Source of the DNA: an uncultured Corynebacterium sp.
GTDB lineage: Bacteria > Actinomycetota > Actinomycetes > Mycobacteriales > Mycobacteriaceae
Direction: 5' to 3'
Assembly (NCBI RefSeq): GCF_947253065.1
Contig: NZ_CAMXWS010000001.1
Location: 62,001-126,000 of the forward strand
Length of the DNA stretch: 64,000 bases
Shown here: positions 35,182 to 40,804 of the stretch, piece by piece
Layout of the letters: each line of letters starts with the position of its first letter
Position numbering within the stretch: position 1 is the stretch's first letter
Position numbers and translations under genes: made by a program
The notes under the pieces: model-generated
What the model was told of the DNA's origin: nothing
Databases searched by the model: none
What the model saw: the letters and a program-made list of their open reading frames with translations, nothing else

Positions 35182-36348
35182 GTGACTTCGATGCGGCACT
35201 GGCTAGAGGCGTTCCCCGAGGCACCGGTCCCGCGCCGGTGGTTCGTTGCGGGGAGCGCCCTTGTGGCATGCGTCGTTTTAGGCGCCAGCGGTTTGCTGTT
35301 TTCCTCAGCCACTGATGATGTGACAGCCGTTGTGCTGCGAGTCGGCGTGCTGATCACCGCAGCGTGCACACTGATCAGTCCGCTTCCATCAGCTGTTGCC
35401 TTTGCTGTACTGCTGCAGATTGCCGCTACGCATCCAGAGCTGCAAAGCCCCGTCGTTTTCTTCGGCACATTAGGCGTCGTTGGCGCCTTAGCATTGTGCC
35501 TGCGTCCCTCAATCAGCGCGCTGAATGCTCTCCTCCTCTGGTACTTCGCACTATCCAGGGTGATTAGTGGCGAATTCATTCCAGATGACCTTGAGGCCAG
35601 CGCTGTGCTTGGCGCATTCATCGTGATCGTCTGGGCCGGAGGCTTGGTGATCCGCGAAACCTTGATCACCCGACAGCGAGAATCCGCGCAGTTCCAGCAA
35701 CAGATCGAAGACGAGCGCGACCGCGCGGTTAAAGCCCTCCATGGGTCCGTTGCAGCGTCCTTGACCTCCGTGGTGCTGCGCAGTGAGTCAATGGCAATGA
35801 ATGCCACCGACAAAACCCGCGATGAATCGCTCCTGATAGCTGAAGACGCCCGCCGTGCGATGCGTGAGGTACGTGAACTCATCCGCTTTATGCGAACCGA
35901 CGACGCCAGCGAATTCGATGTGCACGAACACCAGGGCCCGCCCGAAGTACTGAATCATGTGGTGACCATCATCGGCAAGATACGCAGCCACGGATTCACA
36001 GTCATTGATTCGGGCATCAATGAGACCGTCCTATCCGATGTTCGTATGCAGAATGCTTACACCGTGTTCCGTGAGCTGAAGACGAATATCTTGAAATACG
36101 CCGACCCGAACAAGCCCGTCATTATTGCAGCCGTGCGTGAGGAGGAAACTCTTACTCTGGCCCTGCAAAACTCAATTGCCGAGGGCACACGAGATGTCAG
36201 TATGACAACTGAGATCGGGCTCGAAGAAGCAATCAAACTAGTCAAACGCGATGGTGGCTCGCTCACATTCACCCAGTCAGATTCCACCTGGCGCAGTGAA
36301 CTCACCTTCCCACTGCCAAGTCTGAGCAAAGAGAAGGAACGAAAGTAG
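35182..36348 (+). CDS. Membrane sensor histidine kinase of a peptide-linked two-component system
   Basis: 388 residues from GTG 35182 (ATG 35191 is the alternative). Residues 20-160 hold about five to six transmembrane helices with almost no outer loop, as in small intramembrane or peptide-sensing kinases. A linker helix (QRESAQFQQQIEDERDRAVKALHGSV) carries the likely phospho-acceptor His187 in a HisKA_3-like setting. The ATPase domain keeps the N-box (RELKTNILKYAD, Asn302) and a final GGSLTF strand, but the usual DNG and GxGxG boxes are degenerate (NSIAEGTRD, EIGLEEAIKLVKRDGG). It is followed by the small secreted peptide gene, then the response regulator. Ligand unknown; the neighbouring peptide is the natural candidate. 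Confidence 0.85.
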   Translation: MTSMRHWLEAFPEAPVPRRWFVAGSALVACVVLGASGLLFSSATDDVTAVVLRVGVLITAACTLISPLPSAVAFAVLLQIAATHPELQSPVVFFGTLGVVGALALCLRPSISALNALLLWYFALSRVISGEFIPDDLEASAVLGAFIVIVWAGGLVIRETLITRQRESAQFQQQIEDERDRAVKALHGSVAASLTSVVLRSESMAMNATDKTRDESLLIAEDARRAMREVRELIRFMRTDDASEFDVHEHQGPPEVLNHVVTIIGKIRSHGFTVIDSGINETVLSDVRMQNAYTVFRELKTNILKYADPNKPVIIAAVREEETLTLALQNSIAEGTRDVSMTTEIGLEEAIKLVKRDGGSLTFTQSDSTWRSELTFPLPSLSKEKERK

Positions 36349-36382
36349 ATATCCCCAGTTCACGGGCGGTCACTTTCGTACC
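36336..36382. promoter_or_regulatory. Inverted repeat operator candidate upstream of the secreted peptide gene
   Basis: GGAACGAAAGT at 36336-36346 (overlapping the kinase stop) and ACTTTCGTACC at 36372-36382 form an 11-base inverted repeat with one mismatch and a 25-base spacer. The same word, in the opposite arm order, lies upstream of the secreted-protein gene at 37466-37514. It ends 26 bases before the -35 hexamer, a suitable place for an activator such as the adjacent response regulator. Confidence 0.6.
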
Positions 36383-36408
36383 GACTTTACAAAACAACGC
36401 TAAAGAGG

Positions 36409-36437
36409 TTGTTCGCCACAGTTCAGCGACACATAAT
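36409..36437 (+). promoter_or_regulatory. Probable promoter of the secreted peptide gene
   Basis: TTGTTC at 36409-36414 and CATAAT at 36432-36437 are separated by 17 bases, a near-consensus housekeeping sigma promoter. Transcription would start near 36444, leaving a leader of about 50 bases to the ATG at 36494. Confidence 0.55.
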
Positions 36438-36493
36438 CAGTGCAGCACTATTCGAAAAATAAATCTCGCCGTCATTGTCCCGAAAGGAAACCC

Positions 36494-36724
36494 ATGAAGA
36501 AGGCCGCAGGCACAACCGCTGCTCTCTTGGCCACCGCAGGCCTCATTCTTGCTCCGAGCGCAGAAGCAGCTGACGCTTCTACCCCGTCGCCTGTGCTCAC
36601 CGATACAAATGCCACTAGCCCGATCCAGGACGAGACCGCGCCGGGCCTCACCTTCTACACCGGCGCTATGGGCGACATGCTCAACTGCGGCGGCTTCATC
36701 GGCCGCCTGTGGTGCAAGAAATAA
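36494..36724 (+). CDS. Small secreted two-cysteine peptide between kinase and response regulator
   Basis: 76 residues from ATG 36494 with GAAAGGAA as ribosome-binding site. A clear signal peptide (KKAAGTTAALLATAGLILAPSAEA) is expected to be cut after Ala25. The mature part is about 51 residues: a Pro/Thr/Ser/Asp-rich spacer, then a hydrophobic C-terminus GLTFYTGAMGDMLNC (Cys65) and GGFIGRLWC (Cys74) KK, so two cysteines could close a ring of eight residues. No known domain. Its place inside a kinase-regulator pair, with its own promoter and an operator candidate, suggests a secreted signal peptide or a regulated antimicrobial-like peptide. Both readings are inference. Confidence 0.72.
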   Translation: MKKAAGTTAALLATAGLILAPSAEAADASTPSPVLTDTNATSPIQDETAPGLTFYTGAMGDMLNCGGFIGRLWCKK

Positions 36725-36755
36725 TCACTGGTACTGAGGATTTTTCTAGATTTAC

Positions 36756-37424
36756 ATGGGTAGCAGCGACAACCAGCACATCAGCGTCTTTCTTGTCGAC
36801 GATGACCCGCTCGTCCGCGATGTACTAAACCGCTACCTCACTTCCGCTGACGGCATCGAAGTCGTCGGCACTGCATCGAGCGGCCCCGAGGCGCTCGAGC
36901 TCATTGATCCTGCAGAAGTCGACCTTGTGCTCTCCGACGTGTACATGCCGGAGATGGACGCTCCGACTCTCCTGAAACACCTCAACGAACTCCCCCACAC
37001 GCCGGCGTTCTTGGCCATCACCTCCCTTGAGAACGACCGCAAAATGCTTGACGTTCTCGCCCAAGGCGGGCGCGGCTACATTCTCAAGAGCCAACCTCCT
37101 GAAGAAATCATCTTGTCTGTCCGCCAGGCAATCACCGGAGGAACGGTCGTCTCCCCCGCCGCGATGACGAACCTCGTGCGTTATCTCGACGCCGAAGACA
37201 AACCAGCCGAACCCACAACGCCACAGCGCACCTACCCTGACGGCATCAGCCAAGGCGAAATCAATGTCCTGGAACTCCTCTGCGAGGGGTTGAGCAATTC
37301 CGATATCGCTCGCCGTTTGAGTTACTCCGAGTCGACCGTGAAGAAGCAGGTTTCACATCTGCTCAAGCTCTACGGTGTCTCCTCCCGGCTGGACCTCGTC
37401 GTCCATGTCCTCGGCGGCAAATAG
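36756..37424 (+). CDS. NarL/LuxR-type response regulator
   Basis: 222 residues. The receiver domain has the acidic pocket DDDP (residues 15-18), phospho-acceptor Asp61 in LVLSDVYMPEMD, Thr89 in LAITS and Lys111 in YILKSQPP, so the phosphorylation machinery is intact. A linker of about 25 residues leads to a LuxR-type helix-turn-helix (ISQGEINVLELLCEGLSNSDIARRLSYSESTVKKQVSHLLKLYGVSSR). It starts 31 bases after the peptide stop. It presumably pairs with the kinase two genes upstream; the repeated ACTTTCGTNCC words flanking this gene are candidate binding sites. Confidence 0.92.
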   Translation: MGSSDNQHISVFLVDDDPLVRDVLNRYLTSADGIEVVGTASSGPEALELIDPAEVDLVLSDVYMPEMDAPTLLKHLNELPHTPAFLAITSLENDRKMLDVLAQGGRGYILKSQPPEEIILSVRQAITGGTVVSPAAMTNLVRYLDAEDKPAEPTTPQRTYPDGISQGEINVLELLCEGLSNSDIARRLSYSESTVKKQVSHLLKLYGVSSRLDLVVHVLGGK

Positions 37425-37679
37425 CCCTTAGACACTGCTGCTTTTCATCGGCTCATCTGTTTTCTACTTTCGTTCCTTCGCGCAGGTGAGGCCCCACCCC
37501 TGCGGAACGAAAGTCTCTGACCTGCAAACTTTGGTGCCAAGAGTCCTCTTTTTCCTTGTTTGTGCCCTGTGCGGGTCTTAGTTTGAAGCACGTCAGCGTC
37601 CACATCGAAGTCCGCAGAGGTAAACACCCGCGGCAGAACACGCTGGAAAGCCTCAAACCAAGGAGAAAGGAAACACGTC
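37425..37679 (+). promoter_or_regulatory. 255-base control region ahead of the secreted beta-rich protein gene
   Basis: No gene is visible here. It contains a long hairpin-forming dyad: ACTTTCGTTCC (37466-37476), an inner CGCAGG...CCTGCG pair, and GGAACGAAAGT (37504-37514), all perfectly complementary. Downstream are TTGTTT (37556-37561) and TAGTTT (37579-37584), 17 bases apart, as a probable promoter, giving a leader of about 90 bases. The gene start at 37680 is preceded by AAGGAGAAAGGAAA. The outer arms repeat the word found upstream of the peptide gene. Confidence 0.6.
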
Positions 37680-39110
37680 ATGTCCCGCCTCAACCGCCGT
37701 GCAGCCGCTGCCGCTCTCGCAGCAGTGCTCACCGCAACCGCCGCAGCAAACCCGGCGACCGCAGCTACCCTCGAAGAATCCGCACCGGAGACCCCGGCAA
37801 CCAATGCGAAGCTGCCGATCATTCACACCTACCGCGGCAGCGATCACCTCAAGGCGAACGTGCTCAACCCGCGTCCGGTGTGCAATTCCACGGAGGATTA
37901 CCGCACCGTTGTCTACAAGGTGACCGATAACTTCCTGCCGGTGGGCACGATCTCCACCACCAACCAGTCCAAGTCCACGATTCCGCTGGAGCAGGATCTG
38001 TCCCGCACCCAGTCCATCGAGGCATCCATCAACGGTTCCAAGACAGAGACGCTGGAGCTCGGTGGTTCCGGTTCCAAGGACGGCATCCAGGGCAATATCG
38101 GTTACTCGCTGGCTAAGACGCTCGGCTGGGATGTTTCCGGTTCCCTGAGCTGGACTGTCGGCCAGAAGATTGGCCCGTACGACGTTCCTGCGGGCAACAC
38201 CGGCGAAGCTTCCTACGGTTTCCGCACCGTCACCATGACCGGCACCCAGCAGCGTTGCAAGCCGAACGGCACCTGGGCGACCCCGACCGCATGGGTGGCG
38301 AACATGCCAGTCAAGAACGAAGTTCGCGTCAAGAACTACTCCACCCCGGCTGATTCCTGGGCACCGAACAAGGACGCGCAGACCACCAAGCCCGTCGAGA
38401 ACCCGAACCCGGCTTACCACTCCGACGTGGAAAAGATGAACAAGGGCGAGACGCTTGACGACGTCACCAAGGTCGCAGACACCGACGAATCCAACGTGAC
38501 CAACAAGGAAATCGACTTGAACGCTCCGAAGCCGGAGGGTGACAAGGACAAGGTCGACGCTGTCGCACAGCCGGAAACAAAGAAGCTTGACGACGCGGAA
38601 CAGCCCAAGGTTGAGGCAGAGACTGCTACCGGTGAAAAGCTCGATCTGGAGCCCTACTTCACCACTTCCAGCGCTAAGGCAAAGGGCTACGCCGGTTCCG
38701 TAGCACTCCGCGTGAAGAACGTGGGCACGGACCGCTACTGGGGCGAGTTCCCTGCTGTGACCTTCCGCGTTCAGATTCACACCGAGGACGGCCCGGAAGG
38801 CGTCGACCGTCTGATCACCCGCACCAAGAGCAATGGCGCACACATCCGCGATCTCGGCTTCAGCGCTGACAAGGGCGTGCGTACCTTCGAGGTCACCCTG
38901 TCCAACCCGGTCAACGCCGGTGACGACGTCCTGCTCGGTGCGTTCTCCTTCGGCGACGGAAAGAGCAAGGAAGGTCGCCTGACCAACTACATGACCGTCA
39001 CTCAGACCGGTCGCCTCGACGGTGACACCTCCAAGGGCAACGACCAGAACGTCGACTCCCGCAAGGCCACCCTCAACGACTTCGGCAAGCCGCACAACGG
39101 CCTGTTCTAA
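37680..39110 (+). CDS. Secreted beta-rich protein, possible aerolysin-like pore-forming fold
   Basis: 476 residues. Signal peptide with RR in the n-region (SRLNRRAAAAALAAVLTATA, cut near Ala29). Residues 45-220 are beta-rich: a conserved-looking start (IIHTYRGSDHLKANVLNP), then a long stretch of alternating Ser/Thr and hydrophobic residues (GTISTTNQSKSTIPLEQDLS, SIEASINGSKTETLEL, DVSGSLSWTVGQKIGPYDVP, FRTVTMTGTQQRC), a pattern seen in amphipathic strands of aerolysin/ETX-type toxins. Cys68 and Cys193 are the only cysteines. Residues 225-315 form an acidic Lys/Asp/Glu-rich linker; 320-476 a second beta domain (GYAGSVALRVKNVGTDRYWG, TFRVQIHTEDG, LLGAFSFGDGKS). Function unknown; the fold call is inference. 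Confidence 0.72.
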   Translation: MSRLNRRAAAAALAAVLTATAAANPATAATLEESAPETPATNAKLPIIHTYRGSDHLKANVLNPRPVCNSTEDYRTVVYKVTDNFLPVGTISTTNQSKSTIPLEQDLSRTQSIEASINGSKTETLELGGSGSKDGIQGNIGYSLAKTLGWDVSGSLSWTVGQKIGPYDVPAGNTGEASYGFRTVTMTGTQQRCKPNGTWATPTAWVANMPVKNEVRVKNYSTPADSWAPNKDAQTTKPVENPNPAYHSDVEKMNKGETLDDVTKVADTDESNVTNKEIDLNAPKPEGDKDKVDAVAQPETKKLDDAEQPKVEAETATGEKLDLEPYFTTSSAKAKGYAGSVALRVKNVGTDRYWGEFPAVTFRVQIHTEDGPEGVDRLITRTKSNGAHIRDLGFSADKGVRTFEVTLSNPVNAGDDVLLGAFSFGDGKSKEGRLTNYMTVTQTGRLDGDTSKGNDQNVDSRKATLNDFGKPHNGLF

Positions 39111-39137
39111 GCCTCAGCCCTTAACGGGCTCTCTTCC

Positions 39138-39170
39138 ACCTGTCCGCGCGAAATGCGTGGGCAGGTTTTT
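39138..39170 (+). terminator. Intrinsic terminator of the secreted-protein gene
   Basis: ACCTGTCCGCGC and GCGTGGGCAGGT pair over 12 bases (two G-T pairs) around a GAAAT loop, followed by TTTTT. It begins 28 bases after the stop codon. Confidence 0.88.
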
Positions 39171-39186
39171 ATATAGCTCCCCCAAC

Positions 39187-39245
39187 AACGCAAAACGCCC
39201 CGTGCGTCCCGGGATGAAACCGGGAGCAACGGGGCGTCGATAAGC
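39187..39245 (-). terminator. Terminator of the infC-rpmI-rplT operon
   Basis: On the lower strand, ACGCCCCGT and ACGGGGCGT enclose an inner TCCCGG...CCGGGA pair, and TTTT follows the stem. It lies about 25 bases after the rplT stop. The base of the stem is joined to a copy of the dispersed word CGTCGATAAGC (39235-39245), one of three copies outside coding sequence. Confidence 0.8.
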
Positions 39246-39260
39246 GAAAAGCTAATGCTC

Positions 39261-39644
39261 TTAAGCAGCCTTCGGAGCGTTGACGTCCTCCGGCAGAGCG
39301 TCCTTAGCAACCTCGCAGATAGCGGAGAACGCAGCGAAGTCGTTCACAGCCAGGTCAGCCAGGATCTTACGGTCAACCTCAACCTCAGCCAGCTTCAGGC
39401 CATGGATAAGACGGTTGTACGTGATGTCGTTCATGCGGGCAGCAGCGTTGATGCGCTGGATCCACAGCTTGCGGAACTCAGACTTACGGGCGCGACGGTC
39501 GCGGTATGCGTAGGTCTGAGAGTGCAGCCACTGCTCCTTAGCCTTGCGGTACAGGCGGGAACGCTGACCACGGTAGCCCTTAGCAGACTTGAGGATGGCG
39601 CGACGCTTCTTCTTAGCGTTAACTGAGCGCTTGACACGTGCCAC
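39261..39644 (-). CDS. rplT: 50S ribosomal protein L20
   Basis: 127 residues with the L20 hallmark ARVKRSVNAKKKRRAILKSAKGYRGQRSRLYRKAKEQ and LWIQRINAAARMNDITYNRLI. L20 binds 23S rRNA early in assembly and in several bacteria represses its own operon through the leader mRNA. Third gene of infC-rpmI-rplT. Confidence 0.98.
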   Translation of the reverse strand: MARVKRSVNAKKKRRAILKSAKGYRGQRSRLYRKAKEQWLHSQTYAYRDRRARKSEFRKLWIQRINAAARMNDITYNRLIHGLKLAEVEVDRKILADLAVNDFAAFSAICEVAKDALPEDVNAPKAA

Positions 39645-39703
39645 AGTGATACTTCCTTACTTATGAGAGTTTGAGGTGTTTATTTCTGAAGGCAGGCGCT
39701 CTA

Positions 39704-39898
39704 TTAAGCCATGCCAAGGAGACGCTTGGTGCGCTTGACGTCGCCCTTAGCAACGTCAGTGGTGCCGGAGAGCTTACGACGACGCTTCGCCGACAGCTTC
39801 TCGTTCAGGTGGCGCTTACCAGCCTGCTCGCGACGCAGCTTGCCGGAGCCGGTGACCTTGATGCGCTTTGCGGTGCCCTTGTGGGTCTTCTGCTTCAT
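39704..39898 (-). CDS. rpmI: 50S ribosomal protein L35
   Basis: 64 residues: KQKTHKGTAKRIKVTGSGKLRREQAGKRH then LNEKLSAKRRRKLSGTTDVAKGDVKRTKRLLG, the complete L35 pattern. It lies between infC (53 bases) and rplT (59 bases). Confidence 0.98.
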   Translation of the reverse strand: MKQKTHKGTAKRIKVTGSGKLRREQAGKRHLNEKLSAKRRRKLSGTTDVAKGDVKRTKRLLGMA

Positions 39899-39951
39899 AG
39901 TGGTAATTCCTTTAGCGTTTATTCGTTTCGCGGGCGGTGGCCTGCGGAACT

Positions 39952-40473
<522 letters not shown>

Positions 40474-40804
40474 GAGAACTCCTAGTGGTGAGAAGGGCTT
40501 GTGTTGTTCGCTACCGAATCGCTCATAGCGCTTCCCCACAACAAAAACCCACGCTGTCACTGCCGATTAATGGCCGTGATGCGTGGGAGTTCATCCTCAA
40601 CACAGCAAGATGCGCACATCAGTGCGCGATACTTACCGTTGTTTTTGACCTTTAGCCTTCCGGTCATCCCGGCGGCATCAGGTGGGAGAAACTCCACTTG
40701 CGACCCGGCACGCTTTGGGCGCGCCAGGCGGTAGTGGGTTAAACTATAACACCCAGCTACTACTGCACCAAATCTCAACACGCCGTGCCACGCATGGCGG
40801 GAAG
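40474..40804 (-). promoter_or_regulatory. infC operon promoter and attenuator leader
   Basis: 331 bases between uvrA and infC with no convincing gene. On the lower strand a strong promoter is visible: TTGGTG (40766-40771) and TATAGT (40743-40748), 17 bases apart, so the leader is about 260 bases. It contains a short hairpin GCGCAC-TGAT-GTGCGC (40612-40627), then the terminator described separately. This is the layout of L20- or IF-3-regulated leaders in other bacteria. A 36-codon frame (40557-40667) crosses the terminator but lacks a ribosome-binding site. Confidence 0.65.
40541..40587 (-). terminator. Intrinsic terminator inside the infC leader
   Basis: On the lower strand CCCACGC and GCGTGGG, extended inside by TCAC and GTGA, enclose a loop of about 15 bases and are followed by TTTTTGTTGT. 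It lies about 70 bases before the IF-3 start, so it would stop the operon transcript early unless an alternative structure forms. Confidence 0.75.

Noticed and set aside
37653..39095. A 480-codon frame opposite the secreted-protein gene
   Set aside because: The forward frame has a signal peptide, ribosome-binding site, promoter and terminator; the reverse frame has none of these.
40557..40667. A 36-codon leader peptide gene in the infC leader
   Set aside because: No ribosome-binding site before its ATG, and it crosses the terminator stem; not supported as a gene.
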